Assembly: GCA_965240325.2 (NCBI GenBank)
Contig: OZ251253.1
Coordinates: 186,001 to 250,000 of the forward strand
Direction of reading: 5' to 3'
DNA from: Rebecca billardiae RCC1528
Lineage: Eukaryota > Haptophyta
Length of the DNA stretch: 64,000 nucleotides
In this document: positions 39,529 to 51,066 of the stretch, piece by piece
How the letters are laid out: every line of letters begins with the position of its first letter
Position numbering within the stretch: the stretch's first letter is position 1
The notes under the pieces: model-generated
Told to the model about the DNA's origin: nothing
The model's database searches: none
What the model saw: the letters and a program-made list of their open reading frames with translations, nothing else
Position numbers and translations under genes: made by a program

Positions 39529-42500
39529 ATGATGAGCCAACCGTTCGACAGCAGTCCGGGCGCGCAGGGTATGGACGCCTTGGAGATGTTCTCGGCCATC
39601 AACCAGATGTCCGAGCAGGAGTTCAGCTCGCTCGTCCACGAGATCGACAGGATGGGAGGAGAAGGAGCTCTTCCTCCTCCTCGCGGGCGCGCGGCGCAAG
39701 CCGACACGTCCGTGCCGCCCGTGCCGGCTGAGCCGACTTCGATGTCGGCGCAACAGCCTACGGGCTTTCTTGTGGTCCTGTGGCCGCAGACGCTCGCATT
39801 GACGCCCACGCAACAGCAGGAGATGATGGCACACATCGCTGCGACCATGGGCCCGCAGCAGACACAGCTGCAGCTGCAGCAGTGGCAACATCCGGCGCAG
39901 CAGGGGGGGCAGATCCAGCCGCTGCAGCAGTCAGTCGTGGCGCAACCTGCACAGGCGCAGCCGCCAGCGCCCATGGAAGTGGGCCCGCCCACTGCGCATC
40001 CGGCGGCAGCTCCGGGGCGGGTCGGCGACTGCGCCGGCGTCCCGGCAGCTCTCGCGCCCAGTTTGAGCACGGGCGGCGCGGCTGGTCCCAGCAGTGCTGG
40101 AGGCGGCGCGGCAATCGGAGCGGCGCCGAGCGGCGCCGCCGCGGCATCGAGCAGCCCAGCCGCGGGCGCGGCGCTTGCGGCGCCAAGCGGCCGCTGCGCG
40201 GCACCACAACAGGCCATCCCACCACCTTCTCTGGGCGTCGATCCAAAGTCACCGGCGGGCCGATTCCGCGACAAACTCCACACGATATTCAAGAAGGCGG
40301 CAGGGGAGTACTGCGCGTACCTGACTTCGCGGTTGCAAGCGCAGCGCGAAGGTCGCCAGCCGCCACAGGACTACTTGCTGGCGGACAAGCTGCAGAAGGA
40401 GTTTGACCGCCACATCGACTTTGGCGACGATGTCGCCCTGCGCAACGAGCTGCTGTTCAAGGCGCTTGACCCGCTCAAGGACACCTGCTTCTTTGCGTGC
40501 GCGGCGCCAGGCGGGTGCATGAAGGACGGCTTCGTCGACGCAAAAGCCACCATCGACGCTGCCGACAAGGCCCGCGCGGCGCTGGTGACGGCGCTGGATG
40601 CGGCGATGAGACACCGGCACGTCTACTTGGTTATCAAGCGCGAGGGCGAGTTGGCGAGCTACCACCCGCAGCAGGAGGTGGACGAGTTGCGGCGCATCGC
40701 CGAGCCGCATGGCAGCGAGCCGCGGAGGCGCACGGACATCACGATGAAGTCGATCGGGAGCAGGACAGGCTGCGTGCTCAACCTGCTGCTGCTGCGGCGC
40801 GACGCCGCGTTCGCGCTCCTCGCGGCTCTGCAGAGCGCACACCCGCCCACGCTGGGCGGCGAGCCGGTGCTGTGGGCCGTGATGCTCAAGATGGATTGCG
40901 AGGAGGTGGTGGAGCAGGTGCGCCTCGCCGCTCCCGCCGAGTGCTCCCTGGACGAGTGCGCCTCGATCGCGCGCGAGCTCGTGCGCGACGTGCTGCGCCA
41001 GCCTCTCGTCGTCTTCTCGAGCGCGCCCTCGGACGCAGCCGCGAGCGAGCGCGCGGCCGCGAGGGCGAGCGTGCGCACCGCCGCGCCCGCGGCCGCGGCT
41101 GCGCCGCCGCCGCCGGGGCCGAGCGCGGAGCCGAGCGAGGCGGCTGTGCTCGAGCGCTTCCGCGAGGTGAGCGGGCCCGAGCCAGCTATCATCGACGCGT
41201 TCGTCGATGAGGTCCGGCGTGAGGAGTCGGCGCTGCGCGGCGAGCTCGCGCTATTCGTCCGCGCGGCCGCGCGCGCCGCGGCCGCCGCGCCCGCATCGGC
41301 TGGCGCAACGGGCGCGCCGAGGGCCAGCCCTGGCCTGCTCTCCGGCTCCATACTGGATTCATCACGAAAGAGACGGCGCGACGATCCGCAGACCGCCGCC
41401 GAGCCGCTCACAGCGCCGCAGCCCGCCCGCACCGCTGCGGAGCAGCTCGAGGCGCTCGCGCGCGCTATGGGCGTGGGCTCGGCGGAGGAGCTGATGCGGC
41501 TGGAGGGGGCGAGTTGGGAGACGAATACAGCCGCTATGGGCGTGGGCTCGGCGGCGGCGGCGGCGCACGCGCAGGCGATCGCACACCTCGTCGCGCACAG
41601 TGCCAAGCTGAAGAAGCTCGATCTCAGCCTTGCGGACGCGGACGACGAGTGCGTGCGGCTGCTGGCGGAGGCGCTCCGCACCAACACCTCGCTGCAGACG
41701 CTCTGGCTGGGGTACGCGCACGCACGGCGCGGCGAGGCGCGCGGCGCGTGGCGCTTGCGGTGGAGTGGGGGAGGCAGGTTCGTGCGCCGTGTGTAGCGCG
41801 AGCACGCGCGCGCCGCGCCGCAGCAGCGCCGTCGCGCGAGGCTGCGGTCGTGCCCGGCGCGCGCACCGCCCCGCGCGCCACCCCCACTTTGGGCGGCGCA
41901 CGCGGCCGGTGCGGTGGCGCGCGCGCAGCATGGCGGTGCTGCGCGGTGCGCGTGGTGCGCAGCGGCGTTGGCTGACATCGCCCGTGTCATCCCGCGCGAC
42001 CACCGTGCTCGCCTCTCCGCGCGCGCCCTCCCCTCTGCGTGCCCCGCCTCGGCACACAGGGGCAACGAGCTGACGGACGTCTCCGCGCTGGCGGAGGCGC
42101 TCCGCACCAACACCTCGCTGCAGGAGCTCGACCTGACGTACGCGCATGCACGGCGTGGCGAGGCGGGCGGCGCGCGGCGCGTGCAGCGGGGTGGGGGAGG
42201 CAGGCCCGCGCGCCGCGTGCAGCGTGGGCACCCGCGCTCGGCGCCGCAGCAGCGCCGTCGCGCGAGGCTGCGGCCGCGCCCGGCGCGTGCGCCGCTCTGT
42301 GCGCGCCGCACAGCTGGCGGTGCGCAAGGCCTGGTCGGCGGCACGCCCGCGGCGGGTGCGGTGTGCGGTGCGTGGTGCGCAGCGGCGTTGGCTGACAGCG
42401 CCCTCCCCACCCCGTGCGACCGTCGTGCTCGCCTCTCTCCGCGCCCGTACTCCCCTCTGCGTGCCTCCGCTCGGCACACAGGGGCAACAAGCTGACGGAC

Positions 42501-43445
42501 GTCTCCGCGCTTGCGGAGGCGCTCCGCACCAACACCTCGCTGCAGTCGCTCGACCTGAGGTACGCGCACGCACGGCGTGGCGAGGCGGGCGGCGCGCGGC
42601 GCGTGCAGCGGGATGGGGGAGGCAGGGCCGCGCGCCGTGTGCAGCGTGGGCACCCGCGCTCGGCGCCGCAGCAGCGCCGTCGCGCGAGGCTGCGGCCGCG
42701 CCCGGCGCGTGCGCCGCTCTGTGCGCGCCGCACAGCTGGCGGTGCGCAAGGCCTGGTCGGCGGCACGCCCGCGGCGGGTGCGGTGTGCGGTGCGTGGTGC
42801 GCAGCGGCGTTGGCTGACAGCGCCCTCCCCGCCCCGCGCGACCGTCGTGCTCGCCTCTCTCGGCGCGCGCCCTCCCCTCTGCGTGCCTCCGCTCGGCACA
42901 CAGGGTTAACCAGCTGACGGACGTCTCCGGCACGGCGCTGGCGGAGGCGCTCCGCACCAACACCTCGCTGCAGTCGCTCTACCTGATGTACGCGCACGCA
43001 CGGCGCGGCGAGGCGGGCGGCGTGCGGCGCGTGCAGCTGAGTGGGGGAGGCAGGAGAGCGGGGGAGGCATGATCGTGTGCCGTTCGCAGCGTGGGCACCC
43101 ACGCGCGGCGCCGCAGCAGCGTCGTCGCGCGCGGCTGCGGCCGCACCCACAGCGAGCGCCCTGCTGCGCGCGTCGCCCCACAGCGGGTTGCGCGCGTCGC
43201 CGGTGCAGTGGTGCCTGCGCAGCAGGCGTGCACGCAGCGGTGCGGTGCGGTGCGGTGCGCGTTGTGCGCAGCAGCGTGCGCTGACGCCGCCCTTCCCACC
43301 CACCCCTTGCGACCGCCGCGCCCATCCCGCATCGTGCCCCCGCTCGACACACAGGGGCAACCGCCAGCTGAGCGATGGTTTGAGACGCGCCATTCGACAG
43401 GCCTGGGAAGGCAGTGGCCGCAAAAGCGGGGGCCTCGGCGTCTAG
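39529..43445 (+). CDS. leucine-rich-repeat protein with Q-rich N-terminus, 5 exons
   Basis: Proposed exons are 39529-41711, 42060-42137, 42482-42559, 42904-42987 and 43355-43445, all junctions phase 2 and GT-AG, giving 837 residues. The start is the first of two ATGs (MMSQPFDSSPGAQGMDALEM). Residues 1-230 are Gln/Pro/Ala rich. A folded, unrecognised middle domain (about 240-500) includes GRFRDKLHTIFKKAAGEYCA and LLFKALDPLKDTCFFACAAP. After a basic SRKRRRDD patch come the repeats: LRR units of the ribonuclease-inhibitor type (GNKLTDVSALAEALRTNTSL), the last part of exon 1 plus one unit per small exon. The final exon gives a short basic tail. RI-type LRRs usually mediate protein binding. Introns 1-3 are near copies of each other. 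Confidence 0.82.
41690..42987 (+). repeat. tandem exon-plus-intron duplication in the LRR gene
   Basis: A unit of about 422 bp (78-bp LRR exon plus 344-bp intron) is repeated from exon 1's last LRR through exon 4. Introns 2 (42138-42481) and 3 (42560-42903) have the same length and differ at only scattered positions; intron 1 (348 bp) is more diverged. Confidence 0.9.
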
Positions 43446-43561
43446 GGAGGCCTGGAGGATGGCGCGCGTTGGGCAGTGTTGCCACGCGCAGCCTTCGGCC
43501 CCCGCGCCCGCTGGCCGCTGCACGCAGGCGCCGACTGCTGCCGCCAGCAGCCGCCGACATC

Positions 43562-43661
43562 NNNNNNNNNNNNNNNNNNNNNNNNNNNNNNNNNNNNNNN
43601 NNNNNNNNNNNNNNNNNNNNNNNNNNNNNNNNNNNNNNNNNNNNNNNNNNNNNNNNNNNNN
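43562..43661. other. assembly gap, 100 N
   Basis: Exactly 100 N, the conventional placeholder for a gap of unknown size. The flanks CCGACATC and CCGACATCGG are repeated across it, so a small duplicated overlap may be hidden. Confidence 0.98.
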
Positions 43662-44465
43662 CCGACATCGGCGGCAGCCGCGCCGTCTGTCCCCGGCACT
43701 GCTTGTGCTGCACGTGGCGCATCAGCAGTGATGGTCGCGCGGCCGGGCGGCAGTCGGCAGACGACGTCATTGATGGGGTCATCAGCAGTCGTGCACTCTC
43801 AGTAGTGATATACGTAGTGACGACGATCGAGCTAGCACAGTACCGCTGCCGGCAGCCGCCCCCGACTCGCTCAAGCTCACTCGCTGTCCGGGTCAGCAGT
43901 CGGCCATTCCGGCGCATCCCTGATCTGCCCAGGGCGCCGCGACGGCTCGGGCCGGCTCGGGCGGCGGCTGCGACGAGGGCGTGCTCCCAGCCCCCCTTGC
44001 GGGGCGTGCCTGGGGCACGGCGAGCTTTGGGCTGATTGCCAATGCGTAGGACGTTCGCCCCACCATGCCCAGTACGACACGACGGCGGACGTGTCCGTGA
44101 GCTGTACTCTACTCATCTCATAGCCTCGCCACTCATGCCGCGCATCGCCACAATGCTGCGCTCAGCGGCGGGTTTGTGCTGGTGGAAGGCTTCGCGTGGG
44201 GTCTCTGCAACGCCATCACCGCCTTCGGCCCACTCTGTCAGGACGCACGTCGCGCGTCCGTCGCCACGCGCTCGACCTCGCGTCCGCGGCCGCCATGACT
44301 TTCGGCGAAGATGATTCTGCGTCTCACCCACGGAAGGTTCGTCGCGCCGCTTCGGCCATCTCGACTTTCTAAACGCCATTTTACGCGGTGTGATCTCATC
44401 TTGCGGACATGGCCGGTGACATCACCACCGGGCACACAGCTTGTCGCCACCCTTCCAACCACAGC
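43662..44465. other. upstream region of the ARF-like GTPase gene
   Basis: No gene is seen between the gap and the GTPase start. The last 150 bp are less GC-rich and probably include the promoter. Confidence 0.5.
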
Positions 44466-45400
44466 ATGGGGCAGACGGTCTCACGCCTGTTCGACAGCCT
44501 CTTCGCGCGAGACACGCGCGTGCTCATGCTCGGGCTCGACGGCGCGGGCAAGACCACCCTCCTGTACAAGCTCAAGCTCGACGAGCTCGTCACCACTATC
44601 CCCACGATCGGCTTTAATTGCGAGGAGGTGACGTACCGCAATCTGCACATGATGATCTGGGACATCGGCGGGCAGGACCGGATCCGCGCGCTCTGTGCGC
44701 GCCGCGTCGGCGCGCGCGCGCACGCGGACGCGGGGCGTCGTGCGCGCGCTCGCGGCTCCGCGTTGCGCGTCGTCACCAACGTTGACCTTCCCGACCGCGC
44801 GCCGCGGCCGCGTGCGCCCGCTGCACGACACCAGGGCGGCATTACTTCTACGCGACAGACTGCCTGGTGCGTCGAGGCGCGCGGCCCCGCCGGTGCTCGG
44901 GTGCCTCGGGGCCTGTTCGATATCCACTCATTCCGCCCCTGCCACACGCACACGCGCCACCGCTGCGCGCAGATCTTCGTCGTGGACTGCAACGACCGCG
45001 ACCGGCTGCACGAGGCGCGCGACGAGCTGCACCGCGTGCTGAACGACGAGGCGATGGACAACCCGCTCGTGCTGGTGTACGCGAACAAGTGCGCGCCGCG
45101 CGCTCCCCACGCCCGGGCCCCGCGTGGCGGCGCGCGCGCGACTCTGACTTGGGGCGCCAACCCTTGCCAACGTGCGCGGCGCTACCGCCGCCGCCGCCGC
45201 CGCGCAGGGGCGACCTGCCCAACGTGCTCACGGCGTACGAGGTGGCGGACGGCCTGAAGCTGCGCTCGCTGCGCAACACGTGGCACATCCAGCCGTGCAG
45301 CGCGGTGCGCGGCGACGGAGTCTTCGAGGGGCTCGAATGGCTCGGCGCGCAGGTGAACAAGCGACCCGTCGCGAAGGCGCGGCTCATGGCGGCGGGATGA
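44466..45400 (+). CDS. ARF/ARL-family small GTPase, 4 exons
   Basis: Proposed exons are 44466-44694, 44835-44866, 44973-45088 and 45208-45400 with GT-AG introns, giving 189 residues, normal for the family. MGQ provides Gly2 for N-myristoylation. GLDGAGKT (23-30) is the P-loop, T47 in TIPTIGFN is the switch I threonine, WDIGGQD (65-71) is switch II, and NKGD (125-128) is the guanine-specificity motif, formed across the last intron. The C-terminal [20 protein letters not shown] matches the ARF CATSGxGLYEGLDWL block with Val in place of Thr/Ser. The 32-nt second exon restores the conserved W-R-H-Y sequence after switch II, strongly supporting the model. The family controls vesicle budding or ciliary traffic; the subfamily is not resolved. 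Confidence 0.92.
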
Positions 45401-45531
45401 GGCCGGCCGGCCGGCCGGGTGTAGGAATAGAGCACCGGGTGACGTCAGTTCGCGTCATCGATGACGACATATTACCGTATACTCGGAGTTTGATCCCGTT
45501 CTTTTCCCGCGGATCAAACCCGTGCGTAGTC
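45401..45531. other. 3' flank of GTPase gene
   Basis: Short spacer containing a (GGCC)n run at about 45401-45417, then an AT-richer stretch leading into the element end at 45532. Confidence 0.5.
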
Positions 45532-46705
45532 AAGGGGAGTCAGGGTACAGGACGTCCAGTTGGAGTGCACTCGAGCGAAAACGTGCCAGGCTACAGTTTA
45601 TTTGTTTTAACGTGCGTAAGGCTCACGGTGGCAGGTTGCCGCGCCATCCTTCATCGCACGCTCTCCGAAGAGAGACAGTAGGCATGCGCGGCCCAGTGCG
45701 GGCTAGGCATCGGGGGCGATGCCTAGCCCGGCCAGGCTAGGCATTCGCCCATACCCTCGCGTCTTCAGAACTTTCGGAAACGAAAGTCGCGCAAAGGCGG
45801 CCCCGGTCTTCTTTCACGGCGGCGCAAGGGGCGCGAGGGCGCTGGCTCGCGATCCGAAGGGCAGTCGCTCGCGACCTCGCTTGGGCGGCGGCAGCGGCGC
45901 TGCGGCATACTGTTTGCCACCCGCGCGGCTGTGTGCGATCGCGCGGTCCCGTTCGTCGCCACGCCGCGCGCGACCGTTCACGGCACAGTCTTTCCGCACT
46001 GTGAGCACCCCTTGCCAGCGCACGGCGGCGGAGAGCCCAGACAGCCCGTCACGCGCGCGACGTCCTTGTGGGATGCGATGTACCCAGGTTCTTTGGGTTC
46101 CCGGAGGCATGCGCTTGCCCACGGGGTGGGCAAGAGGATCATGGACGACTGCTGCGCTGTCCATGCCTCGTTGACCGATTGGCAGACGATGACTCATCTT
46201 GCAGCAGTAGAGAGTGGTCTGGATGCTGAACAGGCTCACCAAAACGCAGGCGCATGCTAGCATTAGGGTGAGTACATCGCATCCCACAAGGACGTCGCGC
46301 GCGTGACGGGCTGTCTGGGCTCTCCGCCGCCGTGCGCTGGCAAGGGGTGCTCACAGTGCGGAAAGACTGTGCCGTGAACGGTCGCGCGTGGCGTGGCGAC
46401 GAACGGGACCGCGCGATCGCACACAGCCGCGCGGGTGGCAAACAGTATGCCGCAGCGCCGCTGCCGCCGCCCAAGCGAGGTCGCGAGCGACTGCCCTTCG
46501 GATCGCGAGCCAGCGCCCCCGCGCCCCTTGCGCCGCCGTGAAAGAAGACCGGGGCCGCCTTTGCGCGACTTTCGTTTCCGAAAGTTCTGACGACGCGAGG
46601 GTATGGGCGAATGCCTAGCCTGGCCGGGCTAGGCATCGCCCCCGATGCCTAGCCCGCACTGGGCCGCGCATGCCTAGCCTGGCACGTTTTCGCTCGAGTG
46701 CACTC
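45532..46705 (+). mobile_element. A-type terminal sequence fused to inverted-repeat element B, copy 2
   Basis: 45532-45562 is the first 31 bp of the element A terminus (AAGGGGAGTCAGGGTACAG...), followed at once by B (GAGTGCACTCGAGCG at 45563). B ends CGCTCGAGTGCACTC at 46705. Arms match B1 closely; the spacer (near 46081-46270) is inverted relative to B1. The left arm carries an 85-bp insertion at 45594-45678. No A-type terminus is found on the right. Confidence 0.75.
45594..45678 (+). mobile_element. 85-bp insertion with TA duplication inside B2
   Basis: B1 has uninterrupted GCCAGGCTAGGCATGCGC at this site. B2 reads GGCTA-CAGTTTATTTG ... GAGAGACAG-TAGGC, i.e. the insert is flanked by TA on both sides. 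It has no clear inverted ends, so its class is open. Confidence 0.6.
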
Positions 46706-46744
46706 GGACCGGGAGGGGGGGCTTTGCTTTTCGGGAGCCAAAGG

Positions 46745-48259
46745 AAGGTGGCACCTCCGGAACAGACGGCGGGAGGCAAGATGGCGAAGAAACAGCCCCG
46801 GCGTCGCGCTCGCTCGAGGCTCGGAGGCCCGTGCGAGCCGGCGGGGGCTCGAGCGGCACGGGGCGCACGTCGGGCGGGCAGACCATGCACGTGGGCCTTC
46901 CGAACCGCTCGCCGACGGCCTCGCTCCGCCGCTTCTCGCGCTCGCGAGCTGTGTCCGTGCGCGCGCGGTGGGCGGGCGTCGCGCAGCTCGACGCGAGGCG
47001 TCCACGGCGGAGATTGGGCCCAGCTGGGCGCTCGAACGGCTTCGACGTGCGGGGCCGGTCATGTACGTGCGCGCGCGCGCGCCGGGGCCGTCCGGCGACC
47101 TTGTGGTTGTGCTGCGGGAACGACGTCACACCCGGGCGGCACTGCGAGGTTCTGCGCGGGCCCATGTGCATGCATGTGCGCGAGGCGTGGGTGGGCTCGC
47201 GATGGCGGGGCGCGTTGGTCGAAGGTGCGCCATGGTCGTCGGCGCCGGCTAGGTGCCGTCGGGCGCGCGCGGCGGTCCACTCGGGGCCACGCGGGCCGCC
47301 GGGAGCTCGTGCGCAGCCGCTCGGCCAGATAGGTCGGGCCCCGGCGGCAGTCTGAACGAGGTCAGCACTTCACATTTCGACAAACTCCGCATCCCCGCTC
47401 GTGGTGGGCCACCATGCGGCGCACCAGGGGGTGCAAGCAAGCAGCCGTCCCGAGGAAACTGTTGGTAGGATTCGAAAATAATACGGAAATCCTTGAAAAA
47501 GCCCTTATTTCGACATTTTCGATAATATTTTCGAATCCTACCAACAGTTTCCTCGGGACGGCTGCTTGCTTGCACCCCCTGGTGCGCCGCATGGTGGCCC
47601 ACCACGAGCGGGGGTGCGGAGTTTGTCGAAATGTGAAGTGCTGACCTCGTTCAGACTGCCGCCGGGGCCACCTATCTGGCCGAGCGGCTGCGCACGAGCT
47701 CCCGGCGGCCCGCGTGGCCCCGAGTGGACCGCCGCGCGCGCCCGTCGGCGCCTAGCCGGCACCGACGACCATGGCGCAGCTTCGACCAACGCGCCCCGCC
47801 ATCGCGAGCCCACCCACGCCTCGCGCACATGCATGCACATGGGCCCGCGCAGAACCTCGCAGTGCCGCCCGGGTGTGACGTCGTTCCCGCAGCACGACCA
47901 CAAGGTCGCCGGACGGCTCCGGCGCGCGCGCGCGCACGTACATGACCGGACCCGCACGTCGAAGCCGTTCGAGCGCCCAGCTGGGCCCAATCTCCGCCGT
48001 GGACGCCTCGCGTCGAGCTGCGCGACGCCCGCCCACCGCGCGCGCACGGACACAGCTCGCGAGCGCGAGAAGCGGCGGAGCGAGGCCGTCGGCGAGCGGT
48101 TCGGAAGGCCCACGTGCATGGTCTGCCCGCCCGACGTGCGCCCCGTGCCGCTCGAGCCCCCGCCGGCTCGCACGGGCCTCCGAGCCTCGAGCGAGCGCGA
48201 CGCCGGGGCTGTTTCTTCGCCATCTTGCCTCCCGCCGTCTGTTCCGGAGGTGCCACCTT
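46745..48259. repeat. element D: 1.5-kb near-perfect palindrome
   Basis: Arms of about 735 bp (46745-47480 and 47526-48259) are inverted copies separated by only 45 bp of AT-rich sequence. A 2-bp offset between outer and inner coordinates means the arms differ by small indels, along with a few substitutions. The right end abuts the start of duplicated segment E2. The left end is joined to B2 through a 39-bp linker. No product is encoded; long frames on the arms mirror each other. An assembly artefact from a fold-back read is a possible alternative. Confidence 0.8.
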
Positions 48260-48308
48260 AATGGTGAGCAGGGATTGGTCAACGTGTCCGCCATCGCTTG
48301 CAAGAATA

Positions 48309-48323
48309 TATTTAAAAAAACCA
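48309..48323. other. empty target sites for F2 and F3
   Basis: The F3 site lies between 48309 and 48310 and the F2 site between 48322 and 48323. Flanking sequence is continuous here and matches base for base the outer flanks of the two insertions at 35061/36627 and 36639/38202. Confidence 0.9.
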
Positions 48324-48565
48324 TTCTTGCCTTTTTGGTCATCGGCGACGGATCCGTCCGCCATCGCTTTTTGCACGAAAGGCGCGTGATTGGCTGGCGT
48401 CTTGTCTTCCCCGGCTGGCTTTGACTAAACAGGGGCTGGGCCAACGGGTCGTTGGACACCCAGGACGCAGCCCGAGTCTCCCGCCTCACTCCCGCACGAG
48501 TCGCCGACGTCGCGACCTCTCCATCGCCGCTCGCGCCAGCACCCTCAACTCCCCCCGTCATCGAC

Positions 48566-49686
48566 ATGGCACCGCGCATCGCCGATTCCGAGATGGAGAC
48601 CGACACGCCCTTCGTTCGCGACGCCCTGTCCGCCGCCGGGCCGTTTGACACCCCGTTCAAGATCAAGGTCGCGGCCGAGGCTATCAAGGGCGCACCGCTG
48701 AAGCGCCGCAGCACGCACTTTGTTGCACGCGTCGGGGCCGGCGTGGCCCAGAAAGCCATGGTGCGCATCGCGCGCGGCCATGCGCATGATGCGGCCGCAG
48801 CTCACCACGCGCGCTCGCTGCGCCCTGGACGCGCGCGCAGGCCAAAGCCGAGAAGGAGAAGCAGCGCGCGGACACGAGCGAGGACCTCGTCGCGACGTTC
48901 CAGTTTATGACGGACGAGGCGCAGCAGCGGCTCGGCGAGACCGAATCGTTGGCCCAGCAGCGTGGCGTCGAGGCGGAGATGCTCCTCAACGCGACGATCG
49001 ACGAGGCCAAGCAGGAGACGGACGCTGCCAAATCGCGCGCAGCGGAGGCCGAGAAGCGCGTCATCGAGGCCAAGGAGCTCCTCGACAAGGCCAAGTCGGA
49101 CGTGGAGTCCGAAAAGTCGCGCGTGGCGGCAAGCCAGAAGCGCGCCATCCAGGCCAAGGCGACCGCTGAGCGCGAGGCGAAGCGCCGCAAGAAGGCCGAG
49201 GAGGCCTATGCGCGCGAGAAGAAGCGCCGCGAGGAGGCCCAGGAGGACGTTGCGCGCCAGGCGAACGACGCCGAAGTGTCTACGGACATCACCGCAAAGC
49301 TCATCGAGGTCATTTGTCGGGGGACAGGTCAGATGAGTACGCAGGGGCAGCAGCGCGTATTCGCCGCTCTCCGCGAGCGCGCTCTCGGCGGCTTCTTCAC
49401 GTTCAACGGAGATCCGTTCCCTGCGCAGGTCGGACAGCAGCAGCCTGGCCCTTCGGAGCTGCGCGTTGTCCCCATGCAGCCGTCCGCGCAGGTTTGCTTC
49501 GAGTCCAACGCTGCCTCGGACAATGCCAATAACGCGCCGGGCCTCGCGGCGGTGCAGGGCCCGGGCGCGCGCATCCAGACCCGCCAGCAGGCTGTGAACA
49601 GCGAGCAGCCCGGCGCTAGCGACGACGAGATTGAGATGATGCAGGAGCTCGGGGAGTCGTCGACTGCGAGGCAGCTTGCCTGGTGA
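48566..49686 (+). CDS. E-segment coiled-coil protein, copy 2, 2 exons
   Basis: Exons are 48566-48760 and 48841-49686 (intron 80 bp, GT-AG, phase 0), 346 residues. It has the same layout as copy 1 at 33698-34818: acidic N-terminus, central charged coiled coil, Gln/Asn-rich tail. Visible differences are conservative (A to V in EEAQEDVARQ, L to I in KLIEVICRGT, L to F in GGFFTFNG, I to V in SAQVCFESN, G to S in GASDDE). Retention of frame and splice sites in both copies argues for function, or for a very young duplication. Function unknown. Confidence 0.65.
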
Positions 49687-50446
49687 CTCAGTGGTCACAT
49701 GCATCGAGATGCCCAGTCAAGGCCGGCGTCACGGTTCAGGCGATGTCGCTCGTCGCCATTTACGCCTGATCCGCGGCGAGCGCACCGGGTGGCGCACGCA
49801 CGGCCGGGCCGACCGTCCGCGTCGAGTCCGAGCCACGAGAGTCCAGCAGCGGCAGGCGCCACTGACCTGTCACGGTGCCGGCGGCCTGGTGCGGTCACAT
49901 CGGGCCGTCCGGGCGCGGATGTCAGCTGTCCCTGAGGCCTGGCTGCTCGCGGTCAGAGCCGACGGACTGGCCTGAGCGGCGCGCACCGCGTCTGGCGCGA
50001 GTCCGGCGGGGCTGACAATCGGCCTGACTCGACAGCGAAGTCGATGGCAGCCTGCGCGGGCCCGGGCGTGGCGCATACTAGCTTTGGATTTGGGCTTCGG
50101 CTGCGCGCGGTTCCGCGACAGCACCGCCGAGCCTAGTGTCTACGGTGAGCCTGGGCGGGGCGGGGCGGGTGCCGAGGACTGGGTGCCGGGGTGGGTGCGG
50201 AGTGGTTGCCGATGCGGGTCGCGTGTCCGGTAGTCACTGCTCAGAGCTGATGATGATCGCAGGATCGGATGCGCGCCGCCGGACGATCGCGGTGCCGCCG
50301 GATATTATCGCGCGTAGCGCCAGCCGAGTACGACGGGCGGTCGTATATATATATATATTACGTTTGACGATGAATCATCACTGTAGCTTGAGTGTCGGAC
50401 GTGCCGATGACTGCCCGCCGCCGGCCACGGACGCGGATCATTCGCA

Positions 50447-50786
<340 letters not shown>

Positions 50787-51033
50787 CGTCAGTATAGCCG
50801 GCTTAGACGCAGTCGGCCACGCGGTCTGAGTCTGACTACTCACTGCTGTCCGAGCCGCAGTATGCGTACGGTCAGAAAATAAACTCAGTTATTATACGTC
50901 GCTAGCAGCGCGCTAAGACCCGTTGCACGGGTGAGTAACCGTGAGCGTATGAAAAAACGACAAGCGTATGAAATCTCGCGGTTTTGTCGCTCGCGCTGCC
51001 GCATGGCTGACGTCCGCGCCGATCCGAGCGCAA

Positions 51034-51066
51034 TGGTGCATTGCGAAGCCGATTCGCAATGCACCA
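51034..51066. repeat. hairpin-forming inverted repeat
   Basis: TGGTGCATTGCGAA at 51034-51047 and its exact complement at 51053-51066, with loop GCCGA. No T-run follows, so it is not a typical terminator. Confidence 0.7.

Larger units (their letters stand above)
48260..49990 (+). repeat. duplicated segment E, copy 2 (no F insertions)
   Basis: It is the reverse complement of 33410-38251 minus F2 and F3. Identity is highest over the gene and lower, with indels, in the outer 250 bp. Confidence 0.85.
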
